In this document: positions 41,912-50,988 of the stretch, piece by piece
Numbering within the stretch: the stretch's first letter is position 1
Layout: the number at the start of each line of letters is the position of its first letter
NCBI RefSeq assembly: GCF_003985155.1
Contig: NZ_ML133687.1
Coordinates: 62,001-126,000, forward strand
Origin: Rhizobium vallis
Lineage (GTDB): Bacteria > Pseudomonadota > Alphaproteobacteria > Rhizobiales > Rhizobiaceae
Length of the DNA: 64,000 bases
Direction: 5' to 3'
Translations under genes and position numbers: made by a program
The notes under the pieces: model-generated
Told to the model about the DNA's origin: nothing
Database searches by the model: none
What the model saw: the letters and a program-made list of their open reading frames with translations, nothing else

Positions 41912-43291
41912 TCACTTTCCGCTAAGATCGTCGAGAGCAAGATCGAGCGCAGTTCCAAGCCGATCCATGGCGAGGTCGATCGTCTCGCGAGTCCAGATCA
42001 GCGGCGGAGACATGATGATCGTATCACCCGTCGCGCGAACCATGAGGCCGTTTGCGATCGCATGATCCCTGACCTTTGTTGCTGCATGCCCGCTCGGTTC
42101 GAACCGCAGCCGTGACGCCTTGTCGCGCACGATCTCCACGGCACCCATCAGACCGACCGAGCGGGTTTCTCCGACAAGCGGGTGACCGCTGAGCTTCTGG
42201 TAGAGCTGCTCAGAAAGGTAGGGGCCAGTATCGTCGCGTACGCGGTTGATCAGCGCTTCGCGGTCGATGATGTCCAGGTTGGCGAGCGCCACCGCGCAAC
42301 AGACCGGATGTCCGGAATACGTATAGCCGTGATAGAACTCTCCACCCTTTTCCACCAGCGTCGATGCGATGCGGTCGCCCACCAGAAGCGCCGAGAGCGG
42401 CTGGTAGCCCGATGTCAACGCCTTGGCTGTCGTAATCGTGTCGGGCGTGATGCCGAACGTCTTGGCGGCAAACCACTCGCCCGTCCTGCCATAGGCGGTA
42501 ATGACCTCGTCGAGCATCAAGAGGACGTCGTACTGGCGGCAGATGCGCTGCACCTCGGGCCAATAGCTCGCCGGCGGGATGCGGACACCGCCAGCACCCA
42601 TAATCGGTTCGCCGATGAAGGCCGCAACCTTGTCAGGACCGGCTGCAAGGATTGCTTCCTCAATCGCACGCGCGGCACGCAGGCCGAAGGCCTCGTCGCT
42701 TTCGTTGGGTTCGGCACCCTCGAAAGCGTAAGGCGCGATGACATGCACGATATTTGGAACTGCACCTCCGAGCTGCTTATGCATCGGCTTCATACCGCCG
42801 AGCGAGGCGCCGGCGATGGTCGAGCCGTGATAGGCATTCTCACGCGAGATGACGATATTCTTCTCCGGCTTGCCTTCCAGCGCCCAATAATGACGGACGA
42901 GCCGGAGCGCCGTATCATTGGATTCCGAGCCCGATGAACCGAAGAAGACCTGGTTGATATTGTCGGGTGCGAGTTCGACGAGCCGTGCAGCGAGCTTCAC
43001 GGATGCCGGAACCGTGCATTTGAAGAAGGAATTGTAGTAAGGCAACTCGCGAATTTGCGCTGCTGCGGCATCGGCAAGCTCATGCCGGCCATAGCCGATA
43101 TTGACGCACCAGAGCCCGGCCATAGCGTCGAGGATCTCGTTGCCCTCGCTGTCATAGACGAAGGGGCCATCACCTCGTACGACTATCCGGGAGCCGGCCG
43201 CACGCAGTTCCTTGTGGTCGGTGAAGGGATGGAGATGATGGGCGGCATCGAGTTGCTGAAGCCGCGAATAGTCCTTGCTGGAAATGTTCAT
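41912..43291 (-). CDS. Class III aminotransferase, polyamine or omega-amino acid:pyruvate type
   Basis: A 459-aa PLP aminotransferase. Family features are GLWCVNIGYGRHELADAAA, the phosphate loop GSSGSESNDTALRLVRHYW, SRENAYHGSTIAGAS, DEVITAYGRTG and the PLP lysine in ITTAKALTSGYQPLSA. It resembles putrescine/SpuC-type and beta-alanine:pyruvate enzymes. ATG 43291 is used; the frame continues upstream to 43387. It is the last gene of an eight-gene operon with an amine transporter and a gamma-glutamyl-type ligase, so amine transamination to an aldehyde is likely. The exact donor is unknown. Confidence 0.88.
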   Translation of the reverse strand: MNISSKDYSRLQQLDAAHHLHPFTDHKELRAAGSRIVVRGDGPFVYDSEGNEILDAMAGLWCVNIGYGRHELADAAAAQIRELPYYNSFFKCTVPASVKLAARLVELAPDNINQVFFGSSGSESNDTALRLVRHYWALEGKPEKNIVISRENAYHGSTIAGASLGGMKPMHKQLGGAVPNIVHVIAPYAFEGAEPNESDEAFGLRAARAIEEAILAAGPDKVAAFIGEPIMGAGGVRIPPASYWPEVQRICRQYDVLLMLDEVITAYGRTGEWFAAKTFGITPDTITTAKALTSGYQPLSALLVGDRIASTLVEKGGEFYHGYTYSGHPVCCAVALANLDIIDREALINRVRDDTGPYLSEQLYQKLSGHPLVGETRSVGLMGAVEIVRDKASRLRFEPSGHAATKVRDHAIANGLMVRATGDTIIMSPPLIWTRETIDLAMDRLGTALDLALDDLSGK

Positions 43292-43456
43292 GAGGATGTC
43301 CTTGTGTCTGATCGTTGCATTGCAAGGTTCAGACGGACGTGTGCGGCGAATAGCCGATGCGGGCACAGAGCAGAAGAAGCTCGGCATGCAGCGTGCGTAA
43401 GGAGGGCGTGGAGGCGAAGTGGCGCGGATCGGCGGTGAATCTCGCGAGCATGGTCG

Positions 43457-44815
43457 TCATACCGTCCTGATATAGGCGTCGTACTCAACATCGGTGACGC
43501 GGAGCGAAAATTCAGACAGTTCCTGCAGCTTGCAACTGGCATAGAGCGACCGGAAAGCCGGTCCGAAAGCGCTGTAGGTGAAGCCGGATTTGGCAAAGCG
43601 CTGCAGGGAATAGTCCCAATTGGTCGGCAGCGGCTCGTGGTCGACCGCATGGTCATCGCCGGTGATCTCGCCACCGGGGCTCATTTTGGCGTTCATGCCC
43701 ATCAGCGCCGCATCGAGGATCAGGGCCAGAACGAGATAGGGATTGCTATCGGCGCCCGCGACGCGATGCTCGATGCGGGTTGCAGGCTTGCTTGCCGTGA
43801 TCACGCGGACTGCTGCTGAACGGTTATCATAGCCCCAGGACGCATAGGTCGGGGCGTGCTCGCTTGGTCGCACGCGTCGGTAGGAGTTCGCATGCGGCGC
43901 GAATACGGCCATGCTGTCACCCATATTCTGCAAAAGCCCGCCCACTGAATATAAAAGGGTTTCCGCTGGTTGATCGCCGCCGACAAAAATATTGCGTCCC
44001 TGCTCGTCCAAAATCGAGAAATGCACATGCATGCCACTGCCGGCTTGGGTGCCATATGGCTTGGCCATGAAGGTGGCGTCGAGATCATGCTTGCGCGCCA
44101 CGCCCTTGACGATGCGTTTCAGCAGCACGGCATAGTCGGCAGCCTTCAGGGCATCAGGTACATGATTGAGGTTGATCTCGTACTGGCCGGGACCATTCTC
44201 GCGAAGAGTGGTATCCGTCGGCACGGCCTGGGCGCGGCAGGTCGCGGAAATCTCATGGAACACATCCTCGAAATCCTGCAATTCCGCGATCGACAAGACC
44301 TGGGTCTGACCCGTATGCCAACGGCCCTCGCGCGTATTGGGTGGGCGGACGGGATCGAGCGCCGAGCGCACCGGGTCGATGAGATAGAATTCGAGCTCGG
44401 TTGCGACGACCGGCGTGAGGCCCCGTTTCCGGTAGCGTTCAAGAACGGCCGCCAGGACCTGGCGCGGGTCTCCGTAAAAGTCGGTCCCATCAGTATTGCG
44501 CATGGAGAGAAGCACCTGCGCTGTCGGCCTTTTCAGCCAGCTGACGCGGGCGAGCGACCCCTGAACGGGAAAGCACATTCCATCCGGATCCCCCGTCCCC
44601 TCGGCAAGACCTGCCGTATTGACGTCCCGGCCCCAGATATCGAGGGCGTAGACGGAGCGCGGAATCGCCATGCCCTTCGTCAGCACGTCGACGGCGCGTT
44701 CCCGTGGGATCCATTTACCCCTCGGGACGCCATTGACATCGATCACGAAGGCCTCGAGCACTTCGATATCGGGGTTATTGCGAAAAAATTCTACGGCTTC
44801 GTGTTCGTCAATCAT
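43457..44815 (-). CDS. Glutamine-synthetase-family gamma-glutamylamine ligase (PuuA/SpuI-like)
   Basis: A 452-aa glutamine-synthetase-type ligase. The N-terminal beta-grasp part has FVIDVNGVPRGKWIPRER. The catalytic domain has ATELEFYLIDP, GSGMHVHFSI, NSYRRVRPSEHAPTYASWGY and RIEHRVAGADSNPYL. The length and the NSYRR-HAPTYASWGYDNR stretch are typical of PuuA/SpuI enzymes that attach glutamate to putrescine or related amines at ATP cost, and not of nitrogen-assimilating GlnA. It lies between the aminotransferase and aldehyde dehydrogenase genes. The amine substrate is inferred from context. Confidence 0.85.
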   Translation of the reverse strand: MIDEHEAVEFFRNNPDIEVLEAFVIDVNGVPRGKWIPRERAVDVLTKGMAIPRSVYALDIWGRDVNTAGLAEGTGDPDGMCFPVQGSLARVSWLKRPTAQVLLSMRNTDGTDFYGDPRQVLAAVLERYRKRGLTPVVATELEFYLIDPVRSALDPVRPPNTREGRWHTGQTQVLSIAELQDFEDVFHEISATCRAQAVPTDTTLRENGPGQYEINLNHVPDALKAADYAVLLKRIVKGVARKHDLDATFMAKPYGTQAGSGMHVHFSILDEQGRNIFVGGDQPAETLLYSVGGLLQNMGDSMAVFAPHANSYRRVRPSEHAPTYASWGYDNRSAAVRVITASKPATRIEHRVAGADSNPYLVLALILDAALMGMNAKMSPGGEITGDDHAVDHEPLPTNWDYSLQRFAKSGFTYSAFGPAFRSLYASCKLQELSEFSLRVTDVEYDAYIRTV

Positions 44816-44964
44816 GATCCACCAGGATCCTCAAAATCGCTGCATCACTTGCAGAAAACGCATGCGGGTCCGCCGGCGTCGCGGGGCACCCACGCTCCGT
44901 TCATCGATTGGGCGGCGGCGGGTGGTCGCGGCGGCTCCAGGCCATTTCGGTGAAACGAACGAAG

Positions 44965-46446
44965 TCAGGCGCCATAGCCGATAACGCCTTTTATCTCGAG
45001 AAAATCGTCCAGCCCGAACTCTGCATATTCGCGGCCGTTACCGGATTGCTTGAAGCCACCGAAAGGCGCGCCGGTATCCCAGTCAGGATAATTGATGTGG
45101 ACATTGCCGACGCGCAGGCGACGGGATAGGCGGCGGGCGCGTTCGAGATCGCCGGACTGGATATAGGCAGCCAGCCCGTAGGGGGTGTCATTGGCAATCT
45201 CCACAGCGCGATCCTCATGGGAATATCCGATGATGCAAAGCACCGGCCCGAATATTTCTTCCCGTGCGACAGTCATGCCGGGCATCACGCGCCCGAAGAT
45301 CGTGGGCCGGACGAAATAGCCTTCACTCAATCCCTCCGGACGGCCCGGACCGCCGGCCACGAGAACCGCTCCCTCGTCGAGACCCGTCCGGATCAGGGTC
45401 TGGATCTTGTCGAACTGGATTTTACTGATGACGGGCCCGAGATCCACCTCAGCCTGGTCTGCAGGGCCAACGGTCAGGTGTTTGACCGCCTGCCGCGCGT
45501 ATTCCATGGCCTCATCCATCCGATCCGCTGGCACCAGCATGCGGGTGGGAGCGTTGCAGGACTGCCCTGAATTATCGAAACATTCGTGAACGCCTTGCTG
45601 CACTGCCGCTTTGAGATCAGCGTCGTCGAGAATGATGTTGGCGGACTTCCCGCCGAGTTCCTGGTGAACACGCTTGACCGTATCGGCCGCCGCCTTGGCA
45701 ACGAGGACACCGGCTCGTGTCGAGCCGGTGATGGAGACCATGTCGACGTCGGGGTGACGCGCCAGTGCCTCTCCAACGGTCGGCCCGTCGCCATTGATCA
45801 TGTTGAACACCCCTGCGGGAACGCCGGCCTCATGCATGATTTCCGCGAAGATCATGGCGCTGATCGGCGCGATCTCACTCGGCTTCAAAACCATGCTGCA
45901 CCCCGCTGCCAAAGCCGGCGCGACCTTGCACGCTATCTGGTTGAGAGGCCAGTTCCACGGAGTGATCATTGCGACAACGCCGACCGGCTCCTTTGCGATC
46001 AGCGTCGAGCCCTTCAACCTCTCGAAGGAATAATGTTTGATCGTATCGATCATCGTGCGCAGATGGGCGGCGCCGCTTCCAACCTGGTTGGCTCGCGCCA
46101 TGCCGATCGGTGCTCCCATTTCATGGGAAATCGCTTGCGCCAGATCCTCGGTACGCTTCTCATAGGCTGCCAACACGCCCTCGAGCAGTTCCTGCCGCTC
46201 CCGCGGCGTGGTCATGGAGAAGGACGTGAACGCGGCGCGCGCGGCAGCGACGGCCCTGTCGACATCGCCGGGGCCGCCCATCGAGATCCGTGCGAAAGCT
46301 TGCGCCGTGGACGGATCGATCACGTCCATCGTGCCTGTTGCAAGCGGTGTGACCCAACCGCCGCCAATGTAGAACTGCAGGTAATCGTTGAAGGGCATGG
46401 TCTTGACCGAAAAGATGGAGTTGGAGTCCGGAAGGCCGATCCGCAC
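44965..46446 (-). CDS. Aldehyde dehydrogenase (PuuC/ALDH family)
   Basis: A 493-aa NAD(P)-dependent aldehyde dehydrogenase. Catalytic Cys is in DNSGQSCNAPTRML, the general-base Glu in HQELGGKSANIIL, and the cofactor stretch is TPWNWPLNQIACKVAPALAAG then SITGSTRAG. It starts at GTG 46446 with GAGG 7 bases upstream, two bases after the amidohydrolase stop; an ATG at 46398 is possible but has no visible ribosome-binding site. It presumably oxidises the aldehyde made from the amine by the pathway enzymes next to it. Substrate is unproven. Confidence 0.9.
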   Translation of the reverse strand: MRIGLPDSNSIFSVKTMPFNDYLQFYIGGGWVTPLATGTMDVIDPSTAQAFARISMGGPGDVDRAVAAARAAFTSFSMTTPRERQELLEGVLAAYEKRTEDLAQAISHEMGAPIGMARANQVGSGAAHLRTMIDTIKHYSFERLKGSTLIAKEPVGVVAMITPWNWPLNQIACKVAPALAAGCSMVLKPSEIAPISAMIFAEIMHEAGVPAGVFNMINGDGPTVGEALARHPDVDMVSITGSTRAGVLVAKAAADTVKRVHQELGGKSANIILDDADLKAAVQQGVHECFDNSGQSCNAPTRMLVPADRMDEAMEYARQAVKHLTVGPADQAEVDLGPVISKIQFDKIQTLIRTGLDEGAVLVAGGPGRPEGLSEGYFVRPTIFGRVMPGMTVAREEIFGPVLCIIGYSHEDRAVEIANDTPYGLAAYIQSGDLERARRLSRRLRVGNVHINYPDWDTGAPFGGFKQSGNGREYAEFGLDDFLEIKGVIGYGA

Positions 46447-46448
46447 GA

Positions 46449-48122
46449 TCAGGCCTCGTAGGTGATGCGGCCATCGCAGATCGTCATGATGGGACGCAGC
46501 GTTGCGAACTGGTCGAAAGGTACCGCTTCGACGTCGCCGTTCAACACGACGATGTCGGCGAGATAGCCAGGCTTCAGCACACCCTTCCGGTCTTCCATGA
46601 ATTCGACCCAGGCACTGGTCCGCGTGTAGGCGGCGAGCGTTTCCATGAGCGAAAGGCGCTGGTCAGGCAGCCCCTCTTTCCAGGTCTCGCGGGTCATCGC
46701 GCACTGGATGCAGTGCATCGGGTCGAGTGGCGAAACCGGCCAGTCTGTTGCGAAGACGATCTTCACGCCAAGGTCAGCGAGCCTGCGCCATGCGAAGGCG
46801 TGCGGCCAGCGTCCTTCACCTATTCGGCTCAAATAGGGTTCGAGCGGCAGGCCGGCGGAGCCGGGTGGATGGGTCGGCTGCATGGAGGCTACGACGCCGA
46901 GTTCCGCAAAACGCTGAAAATCGGTTGGAAGCGCCGTCTCTATATGTTCCACGCGATGGCGACTGTCGCGCCGGCCATTGGCTTCCGATGCGGCCTGATA
47001 GCCATTCAGGATCATATGCACGGCACCGTCGCCTATGGCGTGCACAGCGACCTGCAGACCGAGGCGATCGGCTTCGGTGACAATCTCGTTGAGATGGTCC
47101 TGCGTGAAAAGCGGTTCGCCCCGCCAGCCCGGCTCGTCGGCATAGTCTTCCATGTAGAACGCGGTTCCCGATTCCGCGACCCCATCGGCAAACATCTTGA
47201 CGAAGTCCGATCGCAACCGATCGCCGTTGAAACGGGCGCGCCAGGATGCAGCCTTTTCCTCGATCTCCGTGAGCGCCATGAAGTTCTTCATGTGAAACGG
47301 AACGCGTATCCGAACCGGCAGGCCGCCGTCGCGCTCGATCTCCTCCAGCATTTCAAGTTGATAGAGATTGCCGTCCATGTTCTGGATCGAGGTAATGCCG
47401 AGCGAGGCGCAGTAGTCGAGCCCCTTGCGAATGACCGCGATATCGGTCTGCCTTTCCTCCGACGTGACAGAGTCGGGATCTCTGCCGGTCACCACGCCGA
47501 GGCTTTCGCGCCCTCCCGTCTGGCTGAGGCGGGCGACTGGGCTGATCGCGTTGGCTTCCTTCAATTCACCGCTGGCGAGGCCGTCTGCTCCCATGACGAT
47601 CTCGTTGCCGACACCGACGTCGCGGCCCTCCAGAATGCCTGCCGCTTTCAGCGCCGCCGTATTCGCCCAGGCGGTGTGATGATCAGGCGCATACATGAGG
47701 AACGGCCGGTCCGGGAGAACCCGGTCGAGATGATGGCGCGTCACCGGTCCGTCCCGGCCGAGAATCGAGTAGTCCGCCTGTTGGGCGACGAGCAATGCCA
47801 GGTCCGGCTTGCTTGCAGCATAGGCCCGCACCGTGCGCGCAAATGTCTCGAAGCCCTGCACGCCGAAGAGCGAAAGTTCGGTCAACCCGACCGAGCCGCT
47901 GAAAATGTGCATATGGGCTTCGTTGAACCCTGGAAGAACCGTTGCGCCGCGAGCATCGACCAGACGTGTCGCCACGCCCGCCAATTTCAGGATATCGTCA
48001 TTGGCGCCGATGGTAACAATCCGATTTTGCCGGATCGCAAGCGCCTCAGCTCTCGGCTGGGCATCGTCCATGCTGAGAATTTTTGCATTGTGAATAATGA
48101 GGTTGGCGGGTCCTTGCGTCAT
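46449..48122 (-). CDS. YtcJ-type amidohydrolase
   Basis: A 557-aa metal-dependent amidohydrolase. The composite domain begins NLIIHNAKILSMDDAQPRAE and has LPGFNEAHMHIF (first metal His pair). Later features are NMDGNLYQLE, FADGVAESGTAFYMEDYADE, QVAVHAIGDGAVHMIL, HRVEHIETALP and FATDWPVSPLDP. This is the YtcJ/amidohydrolase-3 pattern. The ATG at 48122 is chosen because the family starts there; the frame is open to 48263. Being in the transporter-ligase operon suggests it hydrolyses an amide or gamma-glutamyl intermediate, replacing PuuD. This is inference. Confidence 0.85.
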   Translation of the reverse strand: MTQGPANLIIHNAKILSMDDAQPRAEALAIRQNRIVTIGANDDILKLAGVATRLVDARGATVLPGFNEAHMHIFSGSVGLTELSLFGVQGFETFARTVRAYAASKPDLALLVAQQADYSILGRDGPVTRHHLDRVLPDRPFLMYAPDHHTAWANTAALKAAGILEGRDVGVGNEIVMGADGLASGELKEANAISPVARLSQTGGRESLGVVTGRDPDSVTSEERQTDIAVIRKGLDYCASLGITSIQNMDGNLYQLEMLEEIERDGGLPVRIRVPFHMKNFMALTEIEEKAASWRARFNGDRLRSDFVKMFADGVAESGTAFYMEDYADEPGWRGEPLFTQDHLNEIVTEADRLGLQVAVHAIGDGAVHMILNGYQAASEANGRRDSRHRVEHIETALPTDFQRFAELGVVASMQPTHPPGSAGLPLEPYLSRIGEGRWPHAFAWRRLADLGVKIVFATDWPVSPLDPMHCIQCAMTRETWKEGLPDQRLSLMETLAAYTRTSAWVEFMEDRKGVLKPGYLADIVVLNGDVEAVPFDQFATLRPIMTICDGRITYEA

Positions 48123-48205
48123 GTCGTCTTCCAAATTTCGTAGCGAGCGGCCACCAACCGCCGGCTTGGTGCCGGCGGGTGGACACTTGTGGAGGTGGGA
48201 GCGAG

Positions 48206-49228
48206 TTACTTGCGGAGGTTCGTCCAAATCTTGTTGTACATCGTGACGACCTCGGATGGGCACGGCGCCACATATTCTGGCGTGACGCCTTCCGGGCGCT
48301 TGATCTCGGGCGCGCCGCTGAAGTCCTGGGCAAGATATTTGTCCGATCCAACGATGCCGTTGTTGTACTTGGCGAAATCGGAGATCAGCGCGGCGTTCTC
48401 CGGATCCATGATGAAATTCTGGAAGAGCTTCGCGTTTTCGATATTGGCCGCGCCCTTAAGGATGACGACGTTGTCCATAAAGCCCTCGATCCCTTCCTTG
48501 GGATAGGCGAAGACCAGAGAGTTGCGCTGGGCACGTGCGCGAAACGCGGCGCCATTCCAGATCATCGCCGCATCGACGTCCTTGGCGGCGAGTAGCTGGA
48601 GCGAGTCGTAGGAAAAGGTGCGCCAGGAAGGTTTTGCCTTGTTCAAGAGCTCGTTGACCGCCTTCAATTGCGCCTTGTCGGAGGTGCAGCGCGGGAATCC
48701 GAGATAGCGCTCCGCCGCGTGCATGATCGCCGTCATGTCGTCGAGCATGTTGACACGGCCTTTCAGCTCGGCCGGAGGATCGAAGAGAATGGAGTAGGAG
48801 TTGACGTCGCCCTTATAGACTGCCGTATCGACGACAAAGGAAGTCAACCCGAGTTGCCACGGCACGGAATAATGCCGGCCTTTGTCGAAATAGATGTCGA
48901 CGATCGCCGGGTCCATGTTCTTGAAGTTTGCCATCGAGGCCGGCTCGGTCTTTTCCAGCATGCCCGCCTCGATCATGATCGCAACGGCATAATCACTAGG
49001 CACGACGATATCGAAACCGGAGCCGCCGGCTCGAACCTTGGACATCATCGTTTCGTTGGAATCGTAGAAATCCAGAGTGACCTTGACGTCGTAGGTCTTC
49101 TCGAATTTTTCGATCAGCTTCGGGTTGGTGTATTCGCCCCAGTTGTAGATATGCAGCTCTCCCGCGGCCAAGGCCGAGGAGGCGGACAGGGCAAATGCTG
49201 CAATGGCGAGCCAGGTGGATTTCAGCAT
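48206..49228 (-). CDS. Spermidine/putrescine-type periplasmic binding protein
   Basis: A 340-aa PotD/PotF-type substrate-binding protein. The signal peptide ends SSALAAG near residue 21. Family features include LHIYNWGEYTNPKLIEKFEK, YDVKVTLDFYDSNETMMSKV, GFDIVVPSDYAVAIMIEAGM and AAMIWNGAAFRARA. ATG 49228 is used; the frame runs on to 49342. It belongs with the permease and ATPase genes just upstream in the operon. The ligand is a polyamine or similar cation, inferred from family only. Confidence 0.92.
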   Translation of the reverse strand: MLKSTWLAIAAFALSASSALAAGELHIYNWGEYTNPKLIEKFEKTYDVKVTLDFYDSNETMMSKVRAGGSGFDIVVPSDYAVAIMIEAGMLEKTEPASMANFKNMDPAIVDIYFDKGRHYSVPWQLGLTSFVVDTAVYKGDVNSYSILFDPPAELKGRVNMLDDMTAIMHAAERYLGFPRCTSDKAQLKAVNELLNKAKPSWRTFSYDSLQLLAAKDVDAAMIWNGAAFRARAQRNSLVFAYPKEGIEGFMDNVVILKGAANIENAKLFQNFIMDPENAALISDFAKYNNGIVGSDKYLAQDFSGAPEIKRPEGVTPEYVAPCPSEVVTMYNKIWTNLRK

Positions 49229-49266
49229 GTCACATGTTCCCTTTTTCTGGAGGAGGTGCGCGGGCT

Positions 49267-50091
49267 TCATTGGCTCCGGCGCTTTGATATCGCGAAGGAC
49301 AGGATGATGAAGATGAACGAGATCATGAGCAGCAGCGTGCACATGGCATTGATCTCCGGGGTCAGCGACCGCCGGATGCGGGTGTAAATGTAGAGCGGAA
49401 GCGTGGTTTCCCCCGGCCCGGCGATCAGCTGCGTAATCGTGAAATCGTCGAAGGAAACGATGAAGGCCAGCGCTGCGCCGGAGGAGATGCCCGGCACGAG
49501 CAGTGGCAGGGTTACATAGCGGAATGTCTGCCAGCGTGTGGCGTAGAGATCGGCGGCCGCGCTGTCGAGGGTCTCATCCATGCCTTCCAGTCGAGCCTTG
49601 ATTGGCAGGTAGGCAAAGGGGATGCAGAAGGTCACATGGGCGATCAATAGTTTGCCGAGGCCTAGATTGATATCGACAAGCGCGGCGAGGGCGGCAAAGA
49701 AGGCCAGGAGAGAAATGCCCGTCACGATTTCAGGAACTACCAGAGGCGTGGTGAGGGTAATGAAGGCGGCGGTTTGGCCCCGCCACGGCCTTCCACGTGT
49801 CGTGCCCAGGGCGGCAGCCGTGGCCAGGACCGTGGCGATTGCCATGGCGGCGAACGCCAGAACGATGGAGAGAATGGCCGCGTCGTAAAATTCCCGATTT
49901 TGCAGGGCCGAGGCGTACCAGTCGATCGTGAAACCTGTCCAGGCTGCTCCGATATTGCTCGCTGCGTTGAACGAGTAGATGGCGATGATCATCAACGGCA
50001 GGTAGAGCACCGCGATGCAGATGGCCGCGATGAAGGCAAAGCCGGGTTGCCTTTTGACGTCGGCAGCGCCGTGGGTGAACCCGTTAGCCAT
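49267..50091 (-). CDS. ABC transporter permease, PotC type
   Basis: A 274-aa inner-membrane permease with six helices and the EAA loop ARLEGMDETLDSAAADLYATRWQ. The N-terminus FIAAICIAVLYLPLMIIAIYSFN is typical of PotC. It overlaps the PotB-type gene by 8 bp. It forms a heterodimer with that permease in the polyamine-type ABC importer. No defects. Confidence 0.92.
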   Translation of the reverse strand: MANGFTHGAADVKRQPGFAFIAAICIAVLYLPLMIIAIYSFNAASNIGAAWTGFTIDWYASALQNREFYDAAILSIVLAFAAMAIATVLATAAALGTTRGRPWRGQTAAFITLTTPLVVPEIVTGISLLAFFAALAALVDINLGLGKLLIAHVTFCIPFAYLPIKARLEGMDETLDSAAADLYATRWQTFRYVTLPLLVPGISSGAALAFIVSFDDFTITQLIAGPGETTLPLYIYTRIRRSLTPEINAMCTLLLMISFIFIILSFAISKRRSQ

Positions 50092-50986
50092 GGCTGACCC
50101 CCATTGCCTTGCGCGCCTGGATATAAAGCGCCAGCAGGACGAACCCCATCAGAACGGTTGCGAAGGCGGAACCCAGTGGCCAATTCCTGGAAGAGCCGAA
50201 TTGCAGCGCAATAAGGTCGCCGATCATCATATGGCGGCCGCCGCCGAGCAGAAGCGGCGTTACATAGGCGCCAAAAGTGGGGATGAATACCAGAACGCAG
50301 CCGGTAATGATTCCGGGCATGGCAAGAGGAATGATAATCCGCCATAAGACCTGGAAGCGGGAAGCATAGAGATCGAAACCGGCTTCGGCCATCCGGAAGT
50401 CGATTTTCTCGAGTGCCGCGTAGATCGGCAGGATCATGAAGGGCAGGAAGCTGTAGATCAGGCCGACTATGACTGCAAAATCGGTGAAGATCATGCCGAC
50501 CGGCCTGTCAACAAGGCCTACCGATATCAGGGCTGTGTTGATCAGGCCTTCATCGCGGATGATGAACATGATGGCGATCGTCCTGACGAGCAGGTTCGAC
50601 CAGAAGGGGATGGTGATCAGAAGCACCCATCTGTTGCGCGTATGCGGCGGTCGCGTCGCCATGAAATAGGCCGTCGGAAATCCGATCAGCAAACAGAGTG
50701 TCGTCGTGGCTACGCCGAAGGCCAGCGTCCGGACGAAGATGATCAGGTAATCCGGCGAGAAGGTGAGGGTGTCGTCGAAGATGTCCCTCTGGAACAGCAA
50801 CGAAATATAGGCGTCGGATGAGAATCGCCCAATCACGCCGCCATATTCCGATGGCTGCATGAGAGAATAGCAAAGCACGGTGATCAGCGGCACCATGCCG
50901 AAGAGCAGAATGCAAAGCAGGGCCGGCGTGGTAAGCCATCGTTTATGGCTGATCTGCGCTTCCGCGATATCGAGATCGGCTGCCAT
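50084..50986 (-). CDS. ABC transporter permease, PotB type
   Basis: A 300-aa inner-membrane permease with six helices and the EAA loop AALEKIDFRMAEAGFDLYASR. The start at ATG 50986 follows GAGGGATTGATC; a TTG at 50992 is not needed. It sits between the PotA-type ATPase (3 bp away) and PotC-type gene in the operon. PotB type is judged from order and the PFWSNLLVRT segment. Confidence 0.92.
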   Translation of the reverse strand: MAADLDIAEAQISHKRWLTTPALLCILLFGMVPLITVLCYSLMQPSEYGGVIGRFSSDAYISLLFQRDIFDDTLTFSPDYLIIFVRTLAFGVATTTLCLLIGFPTAYFMATRPPHTRNRWVLLITIPFWSNLLVRTIAIMFIIRDEGLINTALISVGLVDRPVGMIFTDFAVIVGLIYSFLPFMILPIYAALEKIDFRMAEAGFDLYASRFQVLWRIIIPLAMPGIITGCVLVFIPTFGAYVTPLLLGGGRHMMIGDLIALQFGSSRNWPLGSAFATVLMGFVLLALYIQARKAMGVSHG

Positions 50987-50988
50987 GA

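Noticed and set aside
46713..48143. 476-codon open frame antisense to the amidohydrolase
   Set aside because: No motifs. The amidohydrolase on the opposite strand is unambiguous.
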